From contig NZ_JALDPT010000005.1 of the NCBI RefSeq assembly GCF_022695515.1, positions 124,001 to 188,000 on the forward strand: a DNA stretch of 64,000 bases, written 5' to 3'. Within the stretch, counting starts at the first letter, position 1. Each line of letters starts with the position of its first letter. Origin of the DNA: Phenylobacterium aquaticum (GTDB lineage: Bacteria; Pseudomonadota; Alphaproteobacteria; Caulobacterales; Caulobacteraceae). Positions 1-8,951 of the stretch are shown here, in pieces. Under the pieces are notes generated by a model that did not search any database, was not told the origin of the DNA, and saw only the letters and a list, made by a program, of their open reading frames with translations. The translations under genes were made by a program, and so were the position numbers.

Positions 1-83
1 GCGCCGCCTATGGCGCCGACACCTCCAGCGCGGCGGAGATCGAGGCCCACACCCACGCCCTGCTGGGCCTGGTGCTGCGCTGA
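1..83 (+). CDS. 3' end of an unidentified gene
   Basis: Only the last 26 codons lie in the window, read in the frame starting at base 3 and closed by TGA at 81-83. The tail is Ala/Glu/His-rich and ends in LLGLVLR. That is too little to assign a family. It converges on the secreted-protein gene that ends at 87 on the other strand, leaving only three bases between the stops. Confidence 0.5.
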   Translation, partial: AAYGADTSSAAEIEAHTHALLGLVLR

Positions 84-86
84 ACC

Positions 87-740
87 TTACTTGTTGTCCT
101 TGAAGGCCAGCCGGGTCGGGGCCTTGGCGAGGACGATCTTGATGGCGCCGGGCGCCAGCTTGGGATCATAGAAGGGCGCGCCGGCGGCGACCGGCAGGGC
201 CGCCTCGCGGCCGTCGGCGAGCCGGGCCTTGCCAGATCCCGCGCCCGGGAAGCTCACGCCCACCAGGGTGGGGACCGCGAACCGCATCATGCCCGCCACC
301 TTGTCCATGCCGGCGTTGGCCTGGCTCACCGCCAGCTCCAGGTCGCGGGGGATATATTCCTGGGCCGGCGGCAGGGACGGCGAGATGCGCATATGAACGC
401 CGAAATCGGGATTGGGCGGCGCGTCGGCGGTGAAACTGGCGCTGGCCAGCTGGGCGGCGGTGGGCAGCTTGGTCACCCAGCCCTCGGCGTTGATCGGCAG
501 GGGCGTGCGGCGGCCGTCCGGCTCCAGGATCGCGGCGTTCATGCCGGTCGCCGGCTTGCCGTTGACCTGGATGACATAGCCGAGCGCGAAGTGGTTCCGC
601 TGGTCCGGCGGGATGGCCAGGTACTTGTCGAGATAGGGGAAGACCTTGCTGAGCTTCACCGGCAGCTTGTCCGCCGCCTGGGCCAGGCCCGGCGCCAGCA
701 GCGCCAGGGTCATTCCGATGATCACGCCGCGCCGACCCAT
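87..740 (-). CDS. secreted hypothetical protein
   Basis: A 217-residue protein with a clear Sec signal peptide: Gly-Arg-Arg, a hydrophobic stretch, then an AQA-A cleavage-type site near residue 23. The mature part is Pro/Ala-rich with short beta-type segments and no enzyme motif I recognise. It is therefore likely a periplasmic or outer-envelope protein of unknown role. A strong GGAGGAG Shine-Dalgarno six bases before the ATG supports the start. The PAP2 phosphatase gene lies just upstream on the same strand (27-base gap), so the two may be co-transcribed. Confidence 0.75.
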   Translation of the reverse strand: MGRRGVIIGMTLALLAPGLAQAADKLPVKLSKVFPYLDKYLAIPPDQRNHFALGYVIQVNGKPATGMNAAILEPDGRRTPLPINAEGWVTKLPTAAQLASASFTADAPPNPDFGVHMRISPSLPPAQEYIPRDLELAVSQANAGMDKVAGMMRFAVPTLVGVSFPGAGSGKARLADGREAALPVAAGAPFYDPKLAPGAIKIVLAKAPTRLAFKDNK

Positions 741-767
741 GTTCGTCTCCTCCAGTGAGGCCGAAGC

Positions 768-1490
768 TTAGGGCGGAGGACGGTCAGGCTTCAGTGAATT
801 CGCGGTCATGCTCGGGGCGTCCCGCAGGCGTTCCAGGACCAGCCAGGCGCCGAGCGCCCAGGTGGCGCCCAGGGCCCAGCCGGCGAGCACGTCGCTGGGC
901 CAGTGGACACCCAGATAGACCCGGCTGATCCCCACCGCGACCGTCACCGCCCCGGCCAGGCCATAGACGAGGCGCTTGGCGGCGGGCCGGAGCTCGACGC
1001 TGGCGATCAGGGTGGCGAGCGTCAGATAGACCGCCGCCGCCAGGGTGGAATGGCCGCTCGGAAAGCTCTGGGCGTAGACGAGGTCGCCATGCGGCACGAG
1101 AGCCGGACGCGGCCGGTCATAGAGACCCTTGAGGAGCTCGGCGGAGATCTGGGCCGCCAGCACCGTGCCCGCCAGGATCCAGGCCTGCAGCCGCCGGCCA
1201 TGCAGGGCGAACATCAAGAGGCCGAACAGGGTGACCAGGGTGAGCACGGTGAAGCCGCCCAGGGCGGTCAGATCGCGCATGGCTTCTTCAAGCCACCGGG
1301 GTCCGATCGGATCGCTCAGATTGTGCGGGTCGCGCAGCGCCAACAGCAGGCGCTGGTCGAGGGCGAGCGTGTCGCCCTCCATCACCTCGCTGGCCAGGTT
1401 GAAGAACCCCCAGACGGCGCCCGCGCCCGCCAGCACCGCCAGCAGCACGCGGGTCTCCAGGCGGCGGAGGGGGATCGGGGGCTTGGTCAT
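768..1490 (-). CDS. PAP2-family membrane phosphatase
   Basis: A 240-residue integral membrane protein with the three PAP2 signature blocks: K-x6-RP at about residues 121-129 (KGLYDRPRP), PSGH at 144-147, and SR-x5-H at 189-196 (SRVYLGVH). These form the phosphohistidine active site on the periplasmic face. Such enzymes remove phosphate from lipid phosphates such as phosphatidic acid or undecaprenyl diphosphate. The exact substrate cannot be read from sequence. Five or six hydrophobic helices surround the motifs. The C-terminal tail is short and polar. Confidence 0.88.
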   Translation of the reverse strand: MTKPPIPLRRLETRVLLAVLAGAGAVWGFFNLASEVMEGDTLALDQRLLLALRDPHNLSDPIGPRWLEEAMRDLTALGGFTVLTLVTLFGLLMFALHGRRLQAWILAGTVLAAQISAELLKGLYDRPRPALVPHGDLVYAQSFPSGHSTLAAAVYLTLATLIASVELRPAAKRLVYGLAGAVTVAVGISRVYLGVHWPSDVLAGWALGATWALGAWLVLERLRDAPSMTANSLKPDRPPP

Positions 1491-1543
1491 CGCCCATCCG
1501 AACGCCCCGCGCGCCCTACGGTTCAGCTAAAGCCCGCGCCGCC

Positions 1544-3334
1544 TCAGACCAGGGCTTCGAACTCATCCACCAGCCGCTCCAGCTGGGTCATGCCCGCCGC
1601 CCAGAAGGCCTTCTCCCGCGGGTTCAGGCCGAAGGGCTGAAGGGCCTCGACATAGGTCCGCGTGCCGCCGGCGGCGAGCAGGTCCTCATAGAGCGGGGCG
1701 AAGGACGCCGGGTCCTCGCGGCGCTTCTCCATCAGGCCGCGCACCAGGAGATCCCCGAAGGCGTAGGCGTAAACATAGAAGGGCGAGTGCACGAAGTGGG
1801 TGACATAGCCCCAATAGTGCTCATATCCGGGGTTGAGCTTGATGGCCGGGCCCAGGCTCTCGCCCATGGTCTCCAGCCACACCCCGCCGATCTCCTCGGC
1901 CGACAGCTCGCCCTGGGCGCGGGCGGCGTGGAAGCGGCATTCGAACCGGTGGAAGGCGATCTGGCGGACGACGGTGTTGATGCCGTCCTCGATCTTGCCG
2001 GCCAGCAGGCCGCGCCGCTCGGCCTTGGAAGCGCCGGCCAGCAGGCGTTCGAACACCAGGCCCTCGCCGAAGATCGAGGCGGTCTCGGCCAGCGTCAGGG
2101 GGGTGTCGGCCAACAGGGTGCCGAGCGGCGAGCACAGGGTCTGGTGCACGGCGTGGCCCAGCTCGTGGGCGAGGGTCAGCACGTCGCGGCGTTCGCCCAT
2201 ATAGTTCATGAACACGAACGGGTGGCGCTCGGAATTGACCGGATGCGAATAGGCCCCCGACTGCTTGCCGGGCCGCGGCCGGGCGTCGATCCAGGGCTGG
2301 TCGAAGAAGGTCCGGGCGGTGTCGGCGAACCTGGACGCGAGGTCGGAGAAGCTGTCCAGCACCATGGCCTTGGCCTCGTCCCAGCCATAGGTGCGCGGCG
2401 CGCTGGTCTCCAGCGGCGCATTGCGGTCCCAGTAGTCGAGGGTGGTGCGGCCCATGACCTGGGCCTTCAGCCGATAATAGCGGTGGCTGACGGACGGATA
2501 GGCCTCGACCACGGCGGCCTCCAGGGCCTCGACCGCGTCGGCGTCGACCTCATTGGCCAAGTGGCGCGAGGCCTGGGGCGTCGGATATTTCCGCCAGCGG
2601 TCCTCGACCTGCTTTTCGAAGACCAGCGTATTGTAGGCTAGGCCCAGGATCGGGGTGCGTTCCTCCAGCGCCTTGGCCAGGCCCTGCGCCGCCTGCTTGC
2701 GCCGGGCGCCGTCGGGATCGGACAGCCGGTTCAGGGCCTCCGGCAGGGTCAGGGATTCCTTGCCGACCTTGGCGGTCAGCTTGGCGAGCGTCTCGTCGAA
2801 CAGCCGCGCCCAGTTGGCGACGGCCGGGCCGCGATCGAGCAGGATGCGCTCCAGGTCCGGCGACAGCTCATGCGGCCGCGACAGCCGCACACGGCGCATC
2901 CAGCTGCGCCAGCGCGCCGCCGGGGCGTGGGCCTTGAAGGCCTGCTCGATCTCTGGATCCTCGAGCTGGTTGAGCTCCAGGGTGAAGAACAGGCTCTCGG
3001 CGGCGATCTGGCTGGAGCGGGCCCGGAAGTCGGCTTCGAACTTCGACCACGCCGGGTCGTCGCGGGCCACCGAGGCGGCCATGGAGGCATAGGCGCCGAC
3101 CGACCACAGGCCGTTGGTCGCCGTCTCATAGAGGTTGATCCCGTGGTCCAGCAGCTCGCCCAGACGCAGCGGATCGGCGCGCAGGGCCAGGAACCGCCCT
3201 TTCAGCCGGGCCAGCTCGTCATTGGCGGCCTGGGCCTTGGCCAGGTCGGTCTCGATCCGTGGATCGTCGCGGTCGCAATAGAGGTCGTCGAGCCGCCACT
3301 GGGGCAGGGTTTCGGTCTTCACAGGCGCGTTCAT
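1544..3334 (-). CDS. pepF: M3-family oligoendopeptidase F
   Basis: A 596-residue cytosolic zinc metallopeptidase. The HExxH zinc motif is HELGH at about residues 390-394, inside TLAHELGHAVHQ. The downstream third ligand lies in the ETASIFGE segment typical of PepF/M3B enzymes. The protein is the usual length (about 600) and has no signal peptide. The family degrades short peptides of roughly 6-20 residues. The N-terminal QWRLDDLY motif is also characteristic of the family. It is transcribed alone, between PAP2 and the S9 peptidase. Confidence 0.93.
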   Translation of the reverse strand: MNAPVKTETLPQWRLDDLYCDRDDPRIETDLAKAQAANDELARLKGRFLALRADPLRLGELLDHGINLYETATNGLWSVGAYASMAASVARDDPAWSKFEADFRARSSQIAAESLFFTLELNQLEDPEIEQAFKAHAPAARWRSWMRRVRLSRPHELSPDLERILLDRGPAVANWARLFDETLAKLTAKVGKESLTLPEALNRLSDPDGARRKQAAQGLAKALEERTPILGLAYNTLVFEKQVEDRWRKYPTPQASRHLANEVDADAVEALEAAVVEAYPSVSHRYYRLKAQVMGRTTLDYWDRNAPLETSAPRTYGWDEAKAMVLDSFSDLASRFADTARTFFDQPWIDARPRPGKQSGAYSHPVNSERHPFVFMNYMGERRDVLTLAHELGHAVHQTLCSPLGTLLADTPLTLAETASIFGEGLVFERLLAGASKAERRGLLAGKIEDGINTVVRQIAFHRFECRFHAARAQGELSAEEIGGVWLETMGESLGPAIKLNPGYEHYWGYVTHFVHSPFYVYAYAFGDLLVRGLMEKRREDPASFAPLYEDLLAAGGTRTYVEALQPFGLNPREKAFWAAGMTQLERLVDEFEALV

Positions 3335-3383
3335 GGGTCCGGTTTAGCGCCGCGCCCGCCGCGAGCCTAGTGCGCTTCCCGTC

Positions 3384-5348
3384 TCACTCGCCCTTCAGAT
3401 ACTTGTCCAGCCAGGCGATCAGCCGCTGCATGGCGTCGATCTGATTCTCGCGCTTCACGAAGCCGTGGCCCTCGGCGGGATAGTAGTGGGCGTCGACCGT
3501 GGCCCCGACGCTCTTGAGGGTCTCGACCACCTCGCGGGCCTGGCCCACCGGCACCCGGATGTCGTTCTCGCCCTGCAGCACCAGCAGGGGGGCCTTGGCC
3601 TGGCGGATATAGGTCATGGGCGAAGCGGCGTCATAGACCGCCTTGTCGGCGACCGGATCGCCGATCAGGGAGCGCTGGTACTGCTGCAGCGCCGCGTCCT
3701 CGTGCTTGAGCATCTCGTACCAGTTGATGATGCCGTACTGCGACACCGCCGCGGCCCAGACGTCCGGGGTCCGGCCGATGGCCATCAGGGTCATGAAGCC
3801 GCCATAGGACCCGCCGGTGATGCCGATCTTCTTGGGGTTCACATAGCCGCTCGCGATCAGGAATTTGGTTGCATAGACCTCGTCGGTCAGGTCCATCCCG
3901 CCCAGGTCCTTGTGGTTGGCCATCTGGAAGGCCATGCCGTAGCCGGTGGATCCGCGGACATTGGGCTGGATCACCACATAGCCGCGCGAGGCGAGCGCGA
4001 TGGCGATGCGGCTGAACCGGTCCTGGGTCTGGCCGGTCGGCCCGCCATGCGGAACCACCACGGCCGGCGCGGTTCCGTCGCGCTTCAGATTGAACGGCAG
4101 GGTCAGGACTGCGCTGATCACCGTGCCGTCTTGGCTGGCGTAGTGGACGATCTGGGCGCTGGGCAGGCGGGCGGGATCGAGGCTCGCCAGACCCAGATGG
4201 GTGAGCGGCCGGGCCGTCCCGACCTTGGTGTCGGCGACCCAATAGTCGAAGGGGCTGTTGCTGGCCTCATGGCTCAGCAGCATCCGCCCGTCGGCGGTGA
4301 AGGCCGCCGCCGAGGCCTGGTCGGTATAGCCGTCGGGCAGACCCAGGCTGCGCGTCGCGCCCGTGGCGATGTCGGCCAGGCTGACCGACTGGCGGCCGTC
4401 GGCGTTGTCGACCACCGCCAGGCTCCTGCCATCGGGGGCGAAGGCGCCGGAGCTCTGGTCCCAGGGCGTCGGCTTGAGCCAGCCATAGGCGCCGGTGGCG
4501 ATAGTCAGGACCCCGGCATGGTTCTGGCCGGTGCCCTCGTCGGACGTGATCGCCAACAGTTTGCCGTCCGCGGAGATATCCGTCGCGCCGATGATCGCCT
4601 TGGCCTTGACCGAGGTCACCGGCGTCGGCGCCCCGCCGTCGAGGCCCACCCGCCAGACCCCCATCAGGGTGTGGCCGACATCGCCGCGATTGGCGATCAG
4701 GCCGCCGGAAACCCAGCCGACCGGCGCCCAGGTGAACTCGGCCTGGGTCTCCTGGGTCAGCAGTCGGACCTTGCGGTCGGCCCAGCCCATGACGGCGATG
4801 TTGGAGCCGGCGTCGGCCTTGCGCTTGGCGGCGAAGGCGAGGCTCGCGCCGTCCGGCGAGAAGCGCGCCGTGGTCTCCGACACATCGGGGGTGTTGGTCA
4901 GGTTGATGACCGGACCGCCACCGACCGGCAGGGCGTAGAGGTCGTACATCTCGTTGCCGCCGGCGTCGGCCTGGAACACGATCCACTTGCCGTCGGGCGA
5001 GGCGGCCAGGCCGGACTGGCGGTCGTCGGACTGGGTCAGCTGCACCGGCCAGGAGCCGTCGGCGTCCACCCGCCACAGATTGTAGCGGCCGGTCAGATTG
5101 GTCGAGACGAAGACCGACTTGCCGTCCGCCGACCAGACGGCGTCCAGCCCGCCACGGGAGAAATAGAGATCGGCCGCGGCCACCGGCCCGGCGGCCGGAT
5201 TGACCGGCGAGACCAGGCTCTTGGGATCGGTCAGGCCCGTCGCGGGACTGGGCACGGGCTTGGGCGCCGGCTTGGCTGCGGCCAGGGCGGGTTGGGCCAG
5301 CAACAGCGCGAGGGCGACCCCGACGGCGGTGTGATGACGGTCGGACAT
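3384..5348 (-). CDS. S9-family prolyl oligopeptidase, secreted
   Basis: A 654-residue protein with an N-terminal signal peptide ending AQPALAAA. The middle is a beta-propeller of WD/TolB-like repeats (many SPDG/SADG blades, about residues 60-380). The C-terminal alpha/beta hydrolase domain carries the nucleophile Ser in GGSYGG (about residue 514), Asp in QGENDIRVP (about 596) and His in PAEGHGF (about 628). The layout matches periplasmic dipeptidyl-/acylaminoacyl-peptidases, which are abundant in Caulobacteraceae. Substrate specificity is not determined by what is visible. Confidence 0.92.
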   Translation of the reverse strand: MSDRHHTAVGVALALLLAQPALAAAKPAPKPVPSPATGLTDPKSLVSPVNPAAGPVAAADLYFSRGGLDAVWSADGKSVFVSTNLTGRYNLWRVDADGSWPVQLTQSDDRQSGLAASPDGKWIVFQADAGGNEMYDLYALPVGGGPVINLTNTPDVSETTARFSPDGASLAFAAKRKADAGSNIAVMGWADRKVRLLTQETQAEFTWAPVGWVSGGLIANRGDVGHTLMGVWRVGLDGGAPTPVTSVKAKAIIGATDISADGKLLAITSDEGTGQNHAGVLTIATGAYGWLKPTPWDQSSGAFAPDGRSLAVVDNADGRQSVSLADIATGATRSLGLPDGYTDQASAAAFTADGRMLLSHEASNSPFDYWVADTKVGTARPLTHLGLASLDPARLPSAQIVHYASQDGTVISAVLTLPFNLKRDGTAPAVVVPHGGPTGQTQDRFSRIAIALASRGYVVIQPNVRGSTGYGMAFQMANHKDLGGMDLTDEVYATKFLIASGYVNPKKIGITGGSYGGFMTLMAIGRTPDVWAAAVSQYGIINWYEMLKHEDAALQQYQRSLIGDPVADKAVYDAASPMTYIRQAKAPLLVLQGENDIRVPVGQAREVVETLKSVGATVDAHYYPAEGHGFVKRENQIDAMQRLIAWLDKYLKGE

Positions 5349-5461
5349 GGCGCGCTCCCCTTAAGGCCGCAAACCATAGGTGACGGCCGCGCCCTGTCCA
5401 GGCTGGCGTCGCGCGGCGGTCGCCGATATCCCTGACCGCTCACGCCGTCAGGAGTTCGCCC

Positions 5462-6529
5462 TTGAGATCCCTGTCCCTTGCCGAGATCGAACCCCTGCTG
5501 GACGGCCATATCGACCTCAAGCGCCGGGCGGGCGCGCTGCAGCCCATGCGCCTGCCGGTCGCCGAGCAGGGCTTCTACGACCCCTTCAACCGCTGGGTCG
5601 CCTCGACCGCCGCCGGCGTGCGCCTGCGGCTGCGCACCGACAGCCAAAGCCTCAAGGTCACCGCCACCCAGCGCCTGCTGCTGCCCAACACCACCCCGGA
5701 GACCCGGGGCGCCTGGGACCTCTATGTCGACGGCGCCCTGCAGGCCCGCAGCCTTGGCGCAGGCGGGGCCCTGATGACCGCCGACGGCGGCCTGACCGGG
5801 GACGAGGCCTTCGCCATCGCCTTTGACGGCCTTCCCGCCGGCGACAAGCTGATCGAGCTGTGGCTGCCCCAGGCGGCCACGGTCGGCCTGACCGGTCTGG
5901 ACCTCGACGATGGCGCGGCCGTCGCGCCGGCCCCGGACACCCGCCCGCGCATCCTGTTCCACGGCAGCTCGATCACCCATTGCATGGAGGCGGAGGGCGC
6001 CTCCAACGGCTGGACCGCCGTGGCCGCGCGCCTGGCCGGGGTCAGCCACACCAATCTCGGCTGGGCCGGGTCCTGCATGCTGTCGGGCCTGGCCGCGCGC
6101 ATCATCCGCGACCAGCCCGCCGACGCCATCGTGCTCAAGCTGGGGATCAATGTGCATCCCGGCGGCCAGCTGGCGGCCCGCACCTTCCTGGACTCCGCCC
6201 ACGCCATGGTCTCGATCATTCGCGAGAAGCACCCGACGACCCCGCTGGTCATCGCCTCGCCGATCTTCTCCCCGCCGCGCGAGGACACGGCCGAAGCCGG
6301 CGGCGTCTCCCTGCGCGGCATGCGCACGATTCTCGCCGACATGGTGGCGACCCGCCAGGCGGCGGGCGATCCCGCGATTCGCTATCTGGACGGCCTCAGC
6401 CTGTTCGGCGCCGCCGACGCCCATCTGCTGCCGGACGACCTGCACCCGAACACCGAAGGCTACCGGCTGATGGGCCAGCGTTTCCACGATCTGATGCTGA
6501 CTGGACCCGACGCCCTGGTGGCGGCATGA
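5462..6529 (+). CDS. SGNH/GDSL hydrolase with N-terminal beta domain
   Basis: 355 residues. The first 160 form a beta-rich domain of the kind found at the N-terminus of some carbohydrate esterases. The SGNH hydrolase fold follows, with nucleophile Ser in HGSSIT (about 168-172), the oxyanion Asn in LGIN, and the catalytic Asp/His in DDLHP (about 325-329). No signal peptide is evident. The start is TTG, chosen because AGGAG lies seven bases upstream and no better ATG exists. Its stop overlaps the ATG of the Pth2 gene (ATGA), so the two are probably translationally coupled. Confidence 0.85.
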   Translation: MRSLSLAEIEPLLDGHIDLKRRAGALQPMRLPVAEQGFYDPFNRWVASTAAGVRLRLRTDSQSLKVTATQRLLLPNTTPETRGAWDLYVDGALQARSLGAGGALMTADGGLTGDEAFAIAFDGLPAGDKLIELWLPQAATVGLTGLDLDDGAAVAPAPDTRPRILFHGSSITHCMEAEGASNGWTAVAARLAGVSHTNLGWAGSCMLSGLAARIIRDQPADAIVLKLGINVHPGGQLAARTFLDSAHAMVSIIREKHPTTPLVIASPIFSPPREDTAEAGGVSLRGMRTILADMVATRQAAGDPAIRYLDGLSLFGAADAHLLPDDLHPNTEGYRLMGQRFHDLMLTGPDALVAA

Positions 6530-6867
6530 AGCAGGTCATCGTCGTCAACCAGGCGCTCAACCTGCCGCCCGGCAAGCTTGCCGCCCAGGTCGCCCACGCC
6601 GCGGTCGCCGGCTTCCTGCAGTCGGGCGGACGCGAGCAGCGCGCCTGGCTGGAGGCCGGCATGCCCAAGATCGTCCTGCGGGCCGAGAGCGAGACCGAGC
6701 TGCGCGAGATCGCCGCCGCCGCCCAGGCCGCCGGCCTGACCATCGCCCCGATCCGCGACGCCGGGCGCACGGTGATCGAGGCCGGCACGCTCACCTGCGT
6801 CGGCGTGGGGCCGGACGATCCGGCCAGGATCGACGCGGTGACCGGCGCCCTGAAGCTGGTCCGCTAA
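6526..6867 (+). CDS. Pth2-type peptidyl-tRNA hydrolase
   Basis: A 113-residue protein matching the archaeal/eukaryotic-type Pth2 fold: MKQVIVVNQAL, then the signature GKLAAQVAHAA (about residues 16-26) holding the catalytic Lys and the conserved Gln and His, and a C-terminal TCVGVGPDD stretch. Pth2 enzymes recycle peptidyl-tRNA, or may act on D-aminoacyl-tRNA. Most bacteria use the unrelated Pth1 for the essential function, so this is likely an auxiliary copy. The start overlaps the upstream hydrolase stop by four bases. Its 3' end overlaps the convergent XRE regulator by four bases. Confidence 0.82.
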   Translation: MKQVIVVNQALNLPPGKLAAQVAHAAVAGFLQSGGREQRAWLEAGMPKIVLRAESETELREIAAAAQAAGLTIAPIRDAGRTVIEAGTLTCVGVGPDDPARIDAVTGALKLVR

Positions 6868-7232
6868 CCCCCCAGGCTCTCGACAAAGGCCACCAGCTTG
6901 GCCCGCGAAGGCCCGTGGGGCATGCGCCGATAGGCGGCGAGCAGGTCCAGCGCGCCCGGCTCCTGCAACAGCTCCTCGATCGCCCTCAGGTCGGCGACGC
7001 CCACGGTTTCGTCCAGCAGATCGGCCACGGAACTCTCCAGGGCCTTGGCGATGCGGCCCAGCATGGAGGCGCTGACCCGATTGGCGCCGCGCTCATATTT
7101 CTGGATCTGCTGGAAGGTGACTCCGACCGCCAGGGCGAGGTCGGCCTGGGTCAGGCCCCTTCGCCGACGAAGGCCGCGAATCCGCTCGCCCAAGGCAATG
7201 TCCGCCGGATCCGATCGCGCCAGCTCGCCCAT
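6864..7232 (-). CDS. XRE-family transcriptional regulator
   Basis: 122 residues from the ATG at 7232. A longer reading from 7310 adds a Cys/Arg-rich tail without family character. A Cro/CI-type helix-turn-helix occupies about residues 13-67 (LTQADLALAVGVTFQQIQKYERG). A C-terminal helical region ends in a leucine-rich segment. It resembles the short XRE regulators common in Caulobacteraceae. Targets are unknown. It stands alone, convergent with the Pth2 gene. Confidence 0.82.
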   Translation of the reverse strand: MGELARSDPADIALGERIRGLRRRRGLTQADLALAVGVTFQQIQKYERGANRVSASMLGRIAKALESSVADLLDETVGVADLRAIEELLQEPGALDLLAAYRRMPHGPSRAKLVAFVESLGG

Positions 7233-7323
7233 GAAATCCTGCCCCCCGGGGATTCGGCAGCATGATAGCCAATTCCGACGCGCAGGGCGCGGGTTGTCGT
7301 CGGGGGCCAAGCCTCCGTTCCGC

Positions 7324-7821
7324 TCACCTCGGCGGGCAGGGGCGCGCCGCCAGTTCGTCCAGCAGGGCGTTGGTGCGGCTCACCATGGCGGGCAGGGCGT
7401 GGTCGTAGTCGCCATTCCAGGACGGCGTGTCCCAGATCCTCGCCCTTTCCAGGCCAGGCGCCTGGGCCGCCTCGTCAAAGGCGATGACGATGTCGGCCGC
7501 GGCGGGGTCCTGCGGCCTCAGGGACCGGACGGGTTCCGCCCTGGGATCGATGCCCTCCGCCGCAAGCCGAGCGGCCAGCCCTGGCGACAGGTGATCCTCC
7601 GGATGGACGCCCCGCGATCGCACCTGGACCGCAAGGCCCCGGGCCGCGGCGCCGCGTTTCAGCATCTCGCGGGCGATGGCGCTCTTCACCGTGCCGGCCG
7701 GACAGACGAACAGCACCCGCGGCGCGGGACAGGGTCGAAGGGCGGCCCGGGCAGGGCTGGCGGACAACCCCAGGACCAGGGCGACAGACCGGCGTGACAG
7801 ATGAAATTCAGGATCGCCCAT
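7324..7821 (-). CDS. Tat-exported low-molecular-weight phosphatase-like protein
   Basis: 165 residues. The N-terminus reads HLSRRSVALVLGLSASPARA, a twin-arginine-type signal peptide. After it comes an LMW protein-tyrosine-phosphatase/ArsC fold with the P-loop CPAGTVKS at residues 40-47. The usual C-x5-R-S loop has lysine (residue 46) in place of arginine, which would weaken classical phosphate binding. An IWDTP segment occupies the place of the usual general-acid Asp loop. It could be a divergent phosphatase or a binding protein. Location (periplasm) and activity are inferences. Confidence 0.68.
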   Translation of the reverse strand: MGDPEFHLSRRSVALVLGLSASPARAALRPCPAPRVLFVCPAGTVKSAIAREMLKRGAAARGLAVQVRSRGVHPEDHLSPGLAARLAAEGIDPRAEPVRSLRPQDPAAADIVIAFDEAAQAPGLERARIWDTPSWNGDYDHALPAMVSRTNALLDELAARPCPPR

Positions 7822-7938
7822 GGCGCAGTCTCCATACGGAGTTGCGCGGTGCTTGGGCGTGAGCCTTACCGGGACACCGCTTCATCCCGGACGACCGACC
7901 CTAGCCTCTCCGGCGCCCAGCGCCAAGGAAGAGCTCCC

Positions 7939-8910
7939 TTAGCCGAGCATGCCCTTGCGCTTCATCCAGGCCAGGACCAGGTCCGGCCAGGCCTGGGCGG
8001 GCTTGCCCACCGCGAAGCGGATGCCGAAGCCATGGCCGCCTTCCTCGAACAGGTGGGCCTCCACCGGGACGTGGACGGCGCGCAGGGCCGCCATGAGGCG
8101 CAGGCTGTTCTCCACGGGGACGCTGCGGTCGTCGATCGCATGGACCAGCATGACCGGCGGGGCGTCCGGGCGGGCCAGATCCTCCAGGGAATAGGCGGCG
8201 ATCCGCTCGGGCGTCGGCGTATCGCCCAGCAGGTTCTTGCGCGAGCCGGCATGGGCGATGGCGGCGTCCATGCTGGCCACCGGATACATCAGGATCGAGA
8301 GGTCCGGCCGGGCCGAGACCTGGTCGGCGGCGTCGATCGGCGCATAGACCGGGCGGTCGAAGGCGAGCGTCAGCAGGCCCGCCACATGGCCGCCGGCCGA
8401 GAAGCCCATCACCCCGATCCGATGCGGGCCGACCCCGTATTCGCCGGCGTGAAAACGGACCAGCCGCAGAGCGCGCTGGGCGTCCTGCAGCGGCGTGTCC
8501 GGCCCCGCCGCCCAGCCCTCCTGCGGCAGGCGATAGGTCATGACGAAGACCGTGACGCCGGAGGCCGCGAACCGCTCGGCGGCCTCATAGCCCTCCTTGT
8601 CCATCACCACCCAGGCATAGCCCCCGCCCGGCGCCATCAGCAGGGCGGCGCCGTTGGGGTGGGCGGGCCGGAACACGGTGAGCGTCGGGCGGGTGACGCC
8701 CCTCACGTAGCGGTCGCGCAGGGCGGCGGGGTCCTTGGCGCGTTCGACCACGGCTTCCTGCGCCGTGGCGTGCGCCCCGCCGGGCGCCGGACCCGGCCAG
8801 ATGGCGATCACGGCGTGGCCCGGGATGAAGGGGCTGTCCTCGGCGCGGGCGACAGCGGGCAGAGCCAGGATAGCCAACAGCGCCAGGAGCATTCGGGTAA
8901 CCGGTGTCAT
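7939..8910 (-). CDS. secreted alpha/beta-hydrolase (acetylxylan-esterase-like)
   Basis: 323 residues with a Sec signal peptide ending ALPAVARA. The alpha/beta-hydrolase core has an oxyanion loop APGGGYAW (about 93-100), nucleophile Ser171 in GFSAGGH, an Asp in HAIDDRSVP and a His in EGGHGFG near the C-terminus. The family (BD-FAE/esterase-lipase) deacylates carbohydrate or small esters in the periplasm. The gene stands alone. Substrate cannot be predicted further. Confidence 0.85.
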   Translation of the reverse strand: MTPVTRMLLALLAILALPAVARAEDSPFIPGHAVIAIWPGPAPGGAHATAQEAVVERAKDPAALRDRYVRGVTRPTLTVFRPAHPNGAALLMAPGGGYAWVVMDKEGYEAAERFAASGVTVFVMTYRLPQEGWAAGPDTPLQDAQRALRLVRFHAGEYGVGPHRIGVMGFSAGGHVAGLLTLAFDRPVYAPIDAADQVSARPDLSILMYPVASMDAAIAHAGSRKNLLGDTPTPERIAAYSLEDLARPDAPPVMLVHAIDDRSVPVENSLRLMAALRAVHVPVEAHLFEEGGHGFGIRFAVGKPAQAWPDLVLAWMKRKGMLG

Positions 8911-8951
8911 ACCCCGGATGCTATGCCGGTCGCGGCCGAAGGGGAAGGCCC

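Noticed and set aside
3465..5435. A 656-codon open frame on the plus strand opposite the S9 peptidase
   Set aside because: Composition is Gly/Arg/His/Val-rich with no domain. It mirrors the codon pattern of the real minus-strand gene, as is common at high GC.
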